Assembly: GCA_038380795.1 (NCBI GenBank)
Contig: CM076262.1
Coordinates: 70,948,629-71,012,628 of the forward strand
Direction of reading: 5' to 3'
Length of the DNA: 64,000 bases
Source: Pyrocephalus nanus
Taxonomy: Eukaryota > Chordata > Aves > Passeriformes > Tyrannidae
Shown: piece after piece, positions 1 through 11,355 of the stretch
How the letters are laid out: the number at the start of each line of letters is the position of its first letter
How positions within the stretch are numbered: the stretch's first letter is position 1
Program-made: the position numbers and the translations under genes
Notes under the pieces: generated by a model
Database searches by the model: none
What the model was told of the DNA's origin: nothing
What the model saw: the letters and a program-made list of their open reading frames with translations, nothing else

Positions 1-3000
1 CAATTACCTCACCAGCTTTACTGCCATATCTTGGCCAGGGTATCTGGTAACTCTGATCTATTCAACTGAGTAAAACACAATTATCACAGCTTTTTCCTCA
101 CAAATCCTGCACTGCCATTATTTCCACGTTCACAAGGTTTCACAAGCAACCCACTGTGGCTATCCATTGTCTACTGCAATATTTGATCCATGCACACATA
201 TTTTGTAATTATTTTAGCCACATTCACCTCACCTGGGGAGCTGAACTTGAAATGGCAGATTTATCCTGCATTTCTTGTGTGTGCATGGGTACTCATATCT
301 CTAACAGCCTCAGACAGCAAATGTTAACAGTTTCAGGACAAATCATCTAGCTTGGAAATCACAGAACTGGAGATGCTGTGCACATGGAGGACAGACAGTA
401 TTAAAGGTGCATGTTTTGGTTTCAGCACGATGGATAAGCTGATACTCAGTTTCAGAGTGATTTTTATCGTGAATATCGAAAAGGTTACGTGTGTTCATCA
501 GAAAGGCACAGCCGTGTGGGGCCCAACCTGCAACATCCCAAAGGCTGTTGGAGTAAACTGCACCTCACTCCCACACACAGAGAGATTTGGGTGCATTCTG
601 CATGTGGAACAGGCACCAAAAAGACTTTTGGGACAACCTTTGTTACTGTGAAACATTTCATTTTCACATACCCTTACAGCCTCTCTTCGTAAATACCAAG
701 ACTGGCAATAACTTGGGTCATTCTGCTGTAACCAGGGCTAAAAAAAAAAAGAATCTTCTCAGAACTTATTCTTCTGAGAGATTGCTGACTCTGTGAAGAT
801 GAGAAGAAAAGTCAGCAGCCTGGATCTTCGCTGGTGGCTTAGTGTCTAAATCTCCTGCTGAAGATCTGGCTCAGCTCTTTGGGGTGAAATCAAGCCCTTC
901 TGACCCTGACAGAGGAACTCCCACAAAAGATGACAAAATTTCTTTTTCCAATTTTTCAGCTTTTTTGTGGTTGGTTCCACTTTTTTATGATTTAAATCAT
1001 AAAAATTTGGTTCCACTTTTTCATGATTTAAATCTTTTGGGAACGTCTGTCTGAGCCTGTGGCTTAATGTTTCCAATTCCAATGCAGGTATGTACAGTTC
1101 CCAAATGTCTCCCACCCCTTTAGCAGTGGGGCTTTCAGGGTGGCTCACCTTCAGCCCAGAGTCTGGTAGAAGGATCAAGGTTGCTTTAAGGTATTAGTAG
1201 GTCTTTAAGAACTTCAGAGCACAGTAATTAAAATTAGGCTAAATAATGCCAAGAGGATTAAAGGAAATGCTACTGCTTGAGACTGGGTTGGAAGTCAGAG
1301 GTATCAGAGGTCAAAGGTAACAAAAGTTGGGTGGAAGATTGTAATACCAAGGACCATGGAATTTAGGACTTACCCATTCTGGCTTCATTCTCTCAAGTTT
1401 GTAAGAATTAGGTTTACAAGTACTCACCCATATGTTTTGTTTACTGAAGAACTCTGCTGCCTCGCTTTCTTTTTTTTTTTTTAATTTCCTATCTTACTGC
1501 ACTATAGAAACAACTTTATCAGTTTTAAATCCCTACATCCTCCGAGGCAAATATCTTCAATTTTTCTTAGCCCCCCAGATCATCCATTCCCTGGCCCTGA
1601 CAAGTTGCAGTGGCATCCCTCCACAGCGCTGCTCAGCAGCGACACACCAAGTCACCGACCACAAGGACCACTTTACACCTGGCACAGCTCTGCTCCCACA
1701 GGGCATGAGCCCAGCTGTGGAAGAGCAGAGACACCCAGGTGAAGGACACTCCTGCTCACTGTCTGAGGCTTGACCCGTGTAGGTTCCACTGGAGAAGCCT
1801 CCACGGTGCACATCGAGTTGATTTAAGGGGGGGACAGAACAAGAAAAAGACTGTTATAAACAGTGATCAACCCTGATGGACAACAGCTCAAAACTGTGAC
1901 AGAACCATTAGCCAACAACAGGCTGCTTAAAAGATTTGGGGAATTTTGTCCCCTGTGTTTGTACTTATTCTTCCACTCTGGATATCTTCATCGTGGAAGC
2001 TTAAACAAAATCAGGTCATGGCAACGTGTGACGCTGCTGATAATCCATACCATCAGTAATCTCCCTGCGCTGCAGGAGCACAGATAAGTGTTCAGGAAGC
2101 TTTGCCCAATTGATTTAAAGTTGGATCACGCACATGAGGTGTCTGCCTGCCTGCTCATAAATCTCTGACGTTGTCTGGCTGGCTGGTGTGTTGTGCCTGA
2201 CATATGAACTGTGCAAAACACAGTTCACAGCTTTTTATTGCGGCGGTGCCTTTTAATATCTCCACCAGCAGGTATTTCACACTTCATGGGCACAGTCACT
2301 AATGCTGCTCTCCAGTCACAGCAAATCCCCTCTGTTCAGCCCAAAAGCTCCTCCAGCTCTCACTCTACCATTTGTATTCTCCACATTACAGGTCCTCCCC
2401 ATTGGGATTTTCTTCCCAGAAAGGTCGGGTTCGACACCTCTTCACCTGAAGACTTTTTCTCCTGAAAATCCCCGAGCCAGATCATTCTGGTGTGGTGGGA
2501 GAACGAAGCCCATCAGAGTGTTTGATGCCTTTCCTGACTCTCTATCAGCTCAGCTAGTCTGAGTAAAATCTTCCTACTAGGAGCATCTCTCACTGTAAGC
2601 AGAAAGGAAAACACTCCCACTCTTAGGTGGGAGTGCTGGTTGCCTATTGAAAATTATCTGCTATTAGCAGTCCACTGTTCATGATTTGACACTGATTTTG
2701 ACATAAATAAAGGTCTGATAGCTCCTCTTTGCTCTTACTCTCAAAAATCAGTGCAGGCTGTGAGAGGAGCTGGAAAATGAAAGCAGCACCCTGGGAATAC
2801 TGAGGAGTTGTGTGCACACAGAAGTTGCACTAACTCAACCCAGTTAGTCTTTTTTCGGGGATTCCCTAACATACAGTGATTTATAACTGGCTCTTGTAGT
2901 AAATTCTCACACTCATACTTCACAAGTGAAAAGAAGCAATCCTGCACAGATCTAACTAAATCAGTGGGGGGAAAAAAAACAACCTGCTTTTCATTCCACA

Positions 3001-4582
3001 GATACAACTTGGACACAGACCGGTGCTAATATGGATTAGATGTGACTTTAAAAGTTCACAGCTTCCTGCAACCATGAAAAAAATCCAAGGCTGTACCATT
3101 TCATAAACTTGGTATTATCTGCTCTATTCCAGCTTGTCAAAGGCTGTATTTGATTTTTAAGGATAATCACAGGTCTTAAAAGACTTGAAGCTGCTCTGCT
3201 GGGGAGTCACAACATTATTTTACCCTAACCAGATAATAAACCAGCCAAGTTGCAAACACATTTGTTTAATTGACACCCTTACCTCTGCAGCCAAGTAGTT
3301 CCCAGTTGCCAAATGCTTAAACCTAAACAGGCTGTTCCACTGTCCTGCCCCTCCCTGGCAAGGGTCGTGATGGACAACCTAAAACAAGAAGTACAGATTT
3401 TAATCATGCTCCTCCAGATCATGCTTAGATCCCTGGCTTTTTCTTACAGCTCATTCCAAATGAAATTATGTCAGCTGCACCATTACAAACAGCCCGCCAC
3501 AGAGAGGAACTCTGTGCTTAGATGAAGCTCACCACAGGTAACAACTAATTACACGAATTTTTTTTGCCAGGTGCCAGGAAATATTCCTCCTGTTACATTC
3601 CATGCTTTTATTAATCCACTCCCTGCAAGCATCTTGTGCCAGATCTTCCTTTAAAATGAGATGGTGTGAATCTGGAGCTTGAGAAAGCAGAGTGTAGCTG
3701 CTCTTCTTAAAAGAGCAAAATTCAAACCATCTTAAATTACTCTCCCAATTATATCAGCTTCACTTTTGACAATAGCAGGGGCTTCTGAAAAATTTTCATT
3801 CAGGAGATAAAGTGTCCCCATATCATTTGAGATATCACAGGTTATTTGCCTTCTTCAAACCCAGCAGTGCCTGACTCTTTTAAGGAGTCATCTCCAATAA
3901 CTGCAAGTGCAATTCACTCTGTTCCAGACAGCCCAGGCAAAAATCAACCATTTGCCTAAGGACTCTGGTTTTACAAGCAGAAAGTTTGTCCATCACACAA
4001 GAACTTCTGGCTACAGAAGCTACATTACTGTAATGACAAGGATTTGAGGCACTTTCCAGTCTTTCCCAGTTGAACAAATAAATATTTGTTGGTCATTTTC
4101 TCAAAACCACCCCCATTCACAACATCCCCTTCGCTCAGGCTAACTCCAAGAGGTGTCCTGTTGCAGAAGAATGGACTCAGTGACAATTCTGAGACTTCCT
4201 GCTGGCCGGAAATTTCCATTTTCTACGTTGCACACGAGGTTAAACGCAAACACTCAGAGCCTGACGAGCGTCATTTGATTGGCTTCGATAAAAATCACAC
4301 CATTTACGTCAAGCCTGAATTTGGAATTCGTCTCTTCCTCGTTTTAGTGCAGGTAAATTGAGTAAGGAAGCCTCCTGCCTCTCCCCACCCAAGCACAGCA
4401 ATAAAGCATCTCTTCAGGGTTCATCCCACACAAACTGCTTCATGAAATAATAATAGTCACAGGGAGGTGTATGATGATATCAAGAGCCTATGAAATGACT
4501 CATGTCGTGGCAAAGTCTTTTCACTGAACCCTGGCCTTCAGGCCCTGAAATATTTATAAAAAGAAGGGGAAAAAAAAAATAC
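1..4582 (-). other. ITPR2: ITPR2 intron 8 (partial)
   Basis: Non-coding, mostly AT-rich unique DNA downstream of exon 8. It contains a 36-base-period duplication at 971-1034 and a 9-bp-stem hairpin at 2612-2635 (CACTCCCAC, six-base loop, GTGGGAGTG). I see no clear CR1 copy. I looked for the next IP3-receptor exon in all minus frames and did not find it. ORFs here (for example 846-1178 minus, 1432-1773 plus) have no recognisable similarity or exon borders. Confidence 0.8.
971..1034. repeat. Two-copy 36 bp direct repeat with palindromic core
   Basis: 'ttggttccacttttttatga' plus 'tttaaatc' recurs 36 bases later with one substitution (ttatga to tcatga). The first unit contains the palindrome ATGATTTAAATCAT. 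It lies in intron 8. Confidence 0.85.
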
Positions 4583-4729
4583 CTCTATTTCCCACAGTGC
4601 TTTAGAACTCGTTGCAGAAGTGGCTGACTGACGTAATGTGGTACGGAGGAAGATATGCTGCTTCTTCTCATACTCATCACAGGTCAGAAACTTCTCTTGC
4701 TCTGCATGAAACAGCCTGACAACATCCCC
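4583..4729 (-). CDS. ITPR2: ITPR2 coding exon 8 (Gly237 to Glu285), last ITPR2 exon in the window
   Basis: The exon reads [38 protein letters not shown] and [11 protein letters not shown]: 49 codons, phase 0. It is the first beta-trefoil repeat of the IP3-binding core (third MIR repeat, about residues 231-287). Counting from Met1 gives Arg265, Thr266, Thr267, Leu268 and Arg269, the loop that contacts the 4-phosphate of IP3. Leu268 (Gly in type 1) and [10 protein letters not shown] are type 2 features. The acceptor is GTGATTTCAG, ending at 4730. The donor is GAG|GTATTT at 4582-4577, followed by a long U run, which is weaker than the other seven donors. The next expected exon (the VVHHDPCRGG segment) was not found between 1 and 4582, so the gene continues to the left of the window. 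Confidence 0.95.
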
Positions 4730-5337
4730 CTGAAATCACATGAAAACAAAACACCATGAAGTGGCAGGCAAAGCTGCTGGACTCATTGTCTACATCTGTA
4801 CTAGCAATGAAGAGTGGGCAACAATTAACCTAAAGGTGGTTTTTAATTCCAGTTAACCTTACTGGATTGTTGTGTGGTTTTTTTTATTATTATTTTTTAA
4901 TTATTTCTAATGCCTCTTATTATTATTTAGGGAGAGTGAAGAGATTTTTTTAACATATCTCAGTTCTTCTACTCTGCAACCAACACCAGCTCCCCTCTCT
5001 CTTTTTCTTCTGCTGGCATGATCTTTGTTTCCTTCTGCCTCTTCCTAAGGCTTGAAACACTATCCCCAAATGGGTCTACACAAATACACCATTTCCCCTT
5101 TCAAACTCCTCCTCAGAAACTGCTGGAAGCCAGAACAATCCAAATGTCAAGCAGTAAGACAGAAACACAAAGGAAAAATATTCTGCCCATTGAAGGGCAG
5201 CAGTGAGGGATCCTCAACAGCTCCATCAGGTCCTCCTTTCTTCTTTTATTCACCAGGTAATATTTCTCTAGAGTCTTATACAGTATAATTTTTCAGATTA
5301 AAAAAAAAAAAACCAACTTAAAAACAATCATACTTAC
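4730..5337 (-). other. ITPR2: ITPR2 intron 7
   Basis: A 608-base intron between exons 7 and 8, with a GTAAGT donor and GATTTCAG acceptor. It is AT-rich, with a T-rich stretch at 4875-4960 and an A12 run near 5301. No repeat family or gene is recognised in it. Confidence 0.85.
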
Positions 5338-5421
5338 TCCTTTCAGGACATCATCTCGGTAACTGCTGAATTTCATGAACAAAGTTATTTTCCAGCTTGT
5401 GTTGCAGTTGACAGCGTTTAC
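5338..5421 (-). CDS. ITPR2: ITPR2 coding exon 7 (Val209 to Gly236)
   Basis: The exon reads [17 protein letters not shown] followed by [11 protein letters not shown]: 28 codons, phase 0. It finishes the suppressor domain (residues to about 225) and crosses into the IP3-binding core. [13 protein letters not shown] is an IP3-receptor hallmark; SSYR.DVLKG is the type 2 version. The acceptor is TCTTTAAAG, ending at 5422, with a short pyrimidine tract; the donor is GGA|GTAAGT at 5337-5332. It forms a compact group with exons 6 and 8, separated from them by introns of about 0.6 kb. Confidence 0.95.
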
Positions 5422-5985
5422 CTTTAAAGAAAAACAAATAAGAAAACAACAACAACAAACAATTATATTCTTAGGGGGGTCTTTTTCTTTTTGAGAAATT
5501 CTGTCTTTCTAAAAGACCACACCACTAGGTGTGGCTTAGCTAGGTATTTGTACAGTTCCTAACGTGGGGCCTGAAGACCTCAAGTGTTAATGAGGTTGAT
5601 ACTGGAAAAGGTTGAGCAGGCAAAATGCTGCTCTGCCTGGTGAAGAGATGTTGGACAAGGATTCACCTCAGGGAGAGCCTGAGATGCTCAAGCAAACCTC
5701 ACAAAGCTTTCAGTGCCAGGCACAAGTACACCAAGAATATTTCCTCTTGGTTTTTGTTTTTTTTTTTTTTGAGGCCAGACTGGAACCAATGTTTAATTCT
5801 GGTTTAGAGCCCACGGTGGGGCCATGGGGGGCTCTGGTTACCAGTAAAGAGTAGAATGGAATGATAGAAGGGTTTGGGTTGAAAGGGACATCTAAAGCTT
5901 CTCTTCTCCAGGCTGAACAATCCCAATTCTCTCAACCTTTCTATCTCAGACCAGCAGTTACCCCTCCTCCCTACCCTGAGCTCAC
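5422..5985 (-). other. ITPR2: ITPR2 intron 6, containing a CR1 fragment and a short hairpin
   Basis: A 564-base intron. The exon-6 side holds a truncated CR1 piece (5853-5942). A perfect 7-bp stem with a 4-base loop lies at 5518-5535 (CCACACC-ACTA-GGTGTGG). A T14 tract sits at about 5758-5771. No coding evidence. Confidence 0.8.
5853..5942 (-). mobile_element. CR1 LINE 3' fragment, internally deleted
   Basis: The CR1 end (agaagGGTTTGGGTTGAAAGGGAC) is joined to the more upstream CR1 segment TTCTCCAGGCTGAACAATCCC, so about 250 bases between the two are missing. The element is in minus orientation, the same as ITPR2, and lies in intron 6 next to exon 6. Confidence 0.75.
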
Positions 5986-6084
5986 CTCTTTGCAGCCAGG
6001 GTTATCCAGGAGCTCAATATTGCTGGCATGCAGAGGCTGCCCTGCATTGACTGGCATGAGAACAACTTTATCTCCCACAACAAC
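5986..6084 (-). CDS. ITPR2: ITPR2 coding exon 6 (Val176 to Glu208)
   Basis: The exon reads [20 protein letters not shown] followed by [13 protein letters not shown]: 33 codons, phase 0. It encodes the second MIR repeat of the suppressor domain. [17 protein letters not shown] is nearly invariant across IP3 receptors, and [12 protein letters not shown] matches type 2. The acceptor is GACTTGCAG, ending at 6085; the donor is GAG|GTGAGC at 5985-5980. A truncated CR1 LINE fragment ends about 40 bases downstream of this donor. The splice sites themselves look intact. Confidence 0.96.
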
Positions 6085-9000
6085 CTGCAAGTCAGAAATA
6101 AAGAGCATTTTTAGACCTTCGTGGTTATCCAATAAAACAGAGCGACGTTACATTTTTAGACAGTGACTCAAGTGCATGCTCTAGGAACGGCACTGGGTGA
6201 ATTTATCTGCAGGCAATTCACACAGCAGCTCTGTCCACACGTGCTCTGCAATCACAGGGTTCAAGATTTCCCACTAATGAATCCTCCTCACGTTCCCAAT
6301 AAACACGTCACCTGTGTTCCAGCAGAAACTCAAGACCGTGAAATGGATGTGAATCTATGAATTCCAATTTAGATGAACTTCAGTTCATGTAAAAATTACA
6401 TTAACTACTCTTTGCCCCAGCCAAAAGGCAGAGAAAGCTTGGAAAATAATCAAGGATCCCCAGCTCTGTGGCCCATCTTCTGGCAAAAGTCGGGACAGGC
6501 TCAGGAGCTCTGGGATTTAGACTGCAATGACTGCAAGCCAGAGAGGAACATAAATCACTGCAGAGTTGGAGAGAGGAAGAACACACTCCATCCCCTCTGC
6601 TGTTACTTTCTAAATAAATAATGTTTGGAGCTCAGCACAGGCAGCAGGTGCATCAGCTGAGAGACCTCCTTTCCACAAGAGGAATTCCTGGCTGGCTCCC
6701 TGCAAGCGAATTCCCATGCCCTTGCAATTCTTTATCTACACAGACAGGGAGAAACCCTTTGACCCAAAAACTGCTTGAGACATGCATATGGAGGATTCAA
6801 TTCATGCCTGGAAGGGGGGGAAGAAATAAATAACAAAGAAAAGATCAATCCACACAGACTGGTCGGCGGTGGGTCCTGATTTGTTTAAGTTGTTCACAGC
6901 AATTTTAAGCACACACAGACATGAAGACAAGTGGCTACATGTGATTTCTTTTTTTTTTTCTACCACAAGAAATGCTGCACAAGCCATGCTTTCTTTTGGA
7001 AGGCAAAGAAACAAAAAGGCTTTCTGCACTGATCAGCACATTTCCTATGGAAAAGCACAGCCCAACTCAGCCCCCTGTCACTCCAGCACAGGTGACTTTG
7101 GCCCATTTATTGCAGAGGTAAAAAAAAAAAAAAAAGGAAGGCTGCCTGTTCTTTATCAACACAGCTAAAATAAACAGCAACACAGGACAGTGTCATCATG
7201 CTCTGACCACACACAGAAATCCCATTTTATCCAAATAATGGGAACAAATTCAACAGCAGAACCAAAATAACGACAAGATGCCTTCAAGACATGATTTACA
7301 TGTGCAGTGCATTCCTGCATGCCATGCTCCACACACACATTACTTACAGCCTGTTTTAAGAAGTTATGACCAGGCAATTCATTAAGCAAAATGCCACCAG
7401 GCTTGCACCCTGCAAAGGGGAATCAGGACTTCAAAATCACTGCATGTACATCAGGGCTGTCATAACTTTCATTAGTAAGAGCGTCATGAAGTATCTCTTT
7501 CTACTCTGCTGTAGGCACACACCTGAGGGGGTGCTGTTATGGGGGGTCATGGTTGCTGTCTCAGACTCCTTTAGGCTTCAAACCCCCACAAGAGGTTAGG
7601 AAGGAAGGGCTAAAAAGGCAATTTCACAGCACTTGTTTCCCAGACACCCTCCACCAGTGATGCAGAAAACGCCAGGAATGCTGTTCTCTCATCCAAATCT
7701 GCCCTCCTGCCTTCCTCCCATCCCCTCCCCAGTTATTCCTGGCTCCAAATAATCCCCCAGCATGCCCAAAAACACCAGAGGCAGAGCACCCAGAAGCCCA
7801 GGTGCCCCTATTTCTGCCTGTAGAATCTCCACATGGAGATTATAGAAGACAGAGCAATACATTGCCAAGGTTTTGCTCTACAAAATTAAAACTTGACACC
7901 GGCTCTTGCTCATTTTTCTCAGCCACCCTTCAGCCCAGCTGGACACAGTGTGCTGTGGGCCAGCAGTGGGTGATAGTTTGACAGCTCTCTGGGACTTCTT
8001 CCTTACACACAGCCACGAAAAGTTGGCTCAGACCCACAGCTTTGGAGGATTTTATTCACGACCCCTTTGAAAAAAAACTCTTATCTTTGCTGGTCTAGAT
8101 AAGAGATTTCCAACAAATTATTAAATTCACAGTGAAGCCAGTAAGAATTCAGGTTTTGAATTCAAGTTAAACCTTCAGTCTGGAGTGCAGTGGGGTTAGA
8201 AAGCCCTGCTACTCCATGTCCCTGGTTTTTATGTGGTAACCACACCTGCCAGTGGCACAGCTGACACGCTTCAAATTTCAGCAATTATTTTGCTATTCAA
8301 TCAGTCTGGAACCGGCTCTATCCTTCATCAGCCACATCTTTCACTGAAGCAGAGCTTCATAAATAATGAAGACTTAATAAAGTCTGCAGCAAATATTGCA
8401 GTTATGCCAATTACTGTAAATTTTCAGCCATATTCTTTCATTACTTTCACTGATTTGCATAACTAATCAGTTGCTAATGAAGCTAAGCTAACCCTCCTTC
8501 AGAAAACTAAGCTCTAAAATATTTCACCGAGCTAAACAACTGTGATGATTTCCCAGAAGAGTCACACACATGACTTCTTGTACCACAGCTTCCCTCCAAA
8601 CTTCTTTTAGGATATCTGGATCTACCTTGCCCAGGTAACCTGGCACAGCAGCAGCCCTCCAAGCAGTAATTCAGTACTCACTTCTATTGTTTCAAAGATT
8701 TCCTAAAACATTTTCTTAGGGAATTTCCATAATGTAGGAAACTGAGAACAAATTTAAAACCCCACAAAGTTTCCAAACAGAAACCATGCACTGAGAGGTC
8801 TAAGTTATTCCATGCCTGGGAATAACTGGGTTAAATAACAGTGGTTAAATGTCTGGAGCTTCTCTCCATCTGTGAGAAGCAAATGCTGATTTCCCCCATC
8901 ACTTGCTAACCCTGTCCCTCATCCAGCAGCTGCCTGGTTTCTGGGTCTGCTGAAGGGCTGGAAATGTGCCAGAGCAGTTATGGGACAGCTACCAAAGGAC

Positions 9001-10406
9001 TCATGTTTATCACTGGAAGTTTGCAAAGAAAATGATCAGATCTGCTTGGGCCTGGTGGAAATGAGGAACAACAACTTGGGTCTCGAGAATTTCCTCTATA
9101 AATTACAATGGCAACACCTGGTGACAGAAAGTGAGCACCAGGCAGGTTCCAAAGGAGGACACTGAGTTAGGAGTGAGCTTGAGTTTCCCACAGGGAACAA
9201 ACCAGGAGAGAGGTGTCTGGAATGGGATGTGACAGCGATCACTGATCACCTGCAACCTTTTCAGATCAGCAAATCTGCTTCCAAACTCTTCAGGGTGCAC
9301 AACAGCGTAAAATCGAATCAAAAACAACTCTGTAGTGCTGAGGGTGACTTATAAGGCATGGGATCATCCTCCTGCTTCCAGATGTAAGGGCTCACACTGG
9401 CTTTGCAGATCACGGTCTGGGAATCCCAGGTGCTCCCTCTGGAGAGCAACACAAGTACTTATTTTTCAGGCATGAGAAATTAAGAAGATGCTGAACCAGT
9501 GTTACTCTAAGAAATTAAGGCAAAACCTTAAAGCAATGGTCACCTTTTTTTTCTTCTCTAAGAGGGAAAAGAATACCAGGTTAATGTTTGATCCACAACA
9601 TTTGTTTTCCCCACCTGAAAAGCCATGTGGAGTTTCCCCCCAGGGGGCTACATTTGCTCTAGTTCTCTTCAACAGGTTTGGGGAAAAGAGGGATTTTCAC
9701 ATACCCTTCTGATCATAACGTGAAGTGGGAAAAGACTTTGACTTTAGGGACATTGGACCAGGAGCTGGGAATGCAGCCCTTCTCCTCTCCATAACAGACT
9801 GCCTGAAGGAGCTGCAAGCAACCACAGTCATCCTGGATGGCATCCCAAGAGCTGGGTAACCACAAGGTTAACAAGAGAAAATCCAGGAGAAAAGAGGCAT
9901 TCCCATCTGTGATCCTGAGAGGGCTTTCACTGATCACTGCACAGGCAAGAGGGGGCAAACATTCCCAGCCAGATCCACACAGGTTCATCACGTGGCCTTC
10001 CCAGATCGGAATTCTCCCCGGTGGGCACTAAACCAAGCCATGGTTTAGTGAATGAATGAAGAGCTGTTCTTTCTCAGATCTGCAGCAAAGAGCTCTGCTA
10101 GGTACCCCCTCCTCTTACCAAGATGTAAAACTCCTACTGAGACCTACCCAGAAAAGACTTCCCACACTCCCCAACCCAGTTCCAGTCACAGATGCCTCTT
10201 TCATGTTGAGGGTGGAATACAGACTGATGTATTTCCTAGAGACATTCTCTACTGACCTCTCCAATAAAAACGTTACCCAGAACATTAAAAAAAAAAAATA
10301 GCCTTTAAAAAATTAAATTTACAAAACAGGCCAGCAGCAAAGAAATCAAGGGTCTTCTGGGAACTTTCTGCCTTCTCCCTCTCACACATTCAGCACCTCC
10401 ACTTAC
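6085..10406 (-). other. ITPR2: ITPR2 intron 5
   Basis: A 4.3 kb intron with mainly unique sequence. An A-rich tract occurs at 7121-7137. The part from about 8090 to 8500 is AT-rich and dense in homeobox/POU-like words (for example ATTTGCAT near 8453, TAATGAAG, AATTACTG) and may be regulatory. No CR1 copy or exon-like ORF is recognised. Confidence 0.75.
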
Positions 10407-10565
10407 ATTGTCACCTTCACTCCTCAGCTTCCAGAAGGGCTGGATGTAAAACCAGGATCCCTCGTTCCCTGCAGCATCCAGAGACACCCTCATGGCATTC
10501 TTCTCCAGCAGGGCTGGCAGCCTCTTATTGACTGTGAGGTACTTGTTACTTTTTATGTGCAGCAG
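10407..10565 (-). CDS. ITPR2: ITPR2 coding exon 5 (Leu123 to Asn175)
   Basis: The exon reads [38 protein letters not shown] and [15 protein letters not shown]: 53 codons, phase 0. It carries most of the first MIR repeat of the suppressor domain. The segment [10 protein letters not shown] places Trp at position 167, equivalent to the Tyr167 that couples ligand binding to gating in type 1, and it lies in the loop that touches the IP3-binding core. [16 protein letters not shown] and RSEGDN favour type 2 over type 1 (MRVTLDEAGNEG, RSIGD). The acceptor is GTTCGCAG, ending at 10566; the donor is AAT|GTAAGT at 10406-10401. No frameshift or missing conserved residue is seen. Confidence 0.97.
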
Positions 10566-11268
10566 CTGCGAACACAGAGTAATTAAAACAAATAATTAAA
10601 ATAATTAGGGCAGCTGATGCTTTCGCTCCCTCCAGTCAGAGGAGGAGTTGCAGGTTTTCCCACTGCAGAGATTTTTCATCACATATGTAAAGACAAAATA
10701 AAGCTGGAAGAGAGTTATCAGAGTGTAGCACAGTTCAGGAAAACTAAACTGATGATATATCTCAGGTTGAGAAAAATGTGTCAGTGATCAATCTTACAGC
10801 ACACACCAAACAGGTCCATTATGGTGTTACCTTCAGGAATTTCATCCATTACAGGGAAGTTGTACTGCACTTAAGAACACAGCTTCTGTCTCATTTACGT
10901 GTCAGGAAATACAAATCACTTCAGTGACACAAAAGGAGCTGTGCAGCACCTCTACAAGATGATTTGGAAATAAACCTTGCAAACAAAAGGCTCGTATTTA
11001 CGTTCAGATTCCGAACTGCAGCGCCAAATATCACACACGGAATTTTTATTGTGACATCTCATTCAAACCCCAAATGTGCAGCACTCCTGGTAGGCTTTAA
11101 AACAAGGCAGAAAAGCACAATATTGTAAACTTCACCGAGCTGTGTTTACCTGACCCTTGGCAATCCAGGTTGCAGCGGTTACTTTCATTTTCACTGTAAC
11201 CTTGAAATAAAACAACTGTTTCCCTTTCCACCAGCGAGGGGAAGGCAGAGGGATTTCGGTGGGTTTAC
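10566..11268 (-). other. ITPR2: ITPR2 intron 4
   Basis: A 703-base intron of unique sequence between exons 4 and 5. Splice sites are GTAAAC and TTCGCAG. Nothing else is recognised. Confidence 0.85.
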
Positions 11269-11355
11269 CTGTATGACATTGCTGTATTTTACAATCTCGC
11301 CCAGCAGCTTTCTGTTCTCGCTTTCATTCTGCTTTTGTTCCAGTTCTGCTGCGTG
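11269..11355 (-). CDS. ITPR2: ITPR2 coding exon 4 (His94 to Gln122)
   Basis: The exon reads [19 protein letters not shown] followed by [10 protein letters not shown]: 29 codons, phase 0 at both ends. The first half closes the helix-turn-helix arm and the second half enters the first MIR repeat of the suppressor domain ([10 protein letters not shown], then [10 protein letters not shown] in exon 5). The acceptor is CTCTTGCAG, ending at 11356; the donor is CAG|GTAAAC at 11268-11263. The ORF is too short to stand out by length; I found it from the IP3-receptor wording KQNESEN, followed by KLLG. The introns on either side are about 0.7 kb, so exons 3 to 5 form a compact cluster. Confidence 0.95.

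Noticed and set aside
1..57. Possible next ITPR2 exon at the left edge on the minus strand (open frame ending AAAGCTGGTGAG before GTAATT)
   Set aside because: The peptide does not match the expected segment after residue 285. With the nearest acceptor-like TTTTACTCAG all frames hit a stop.
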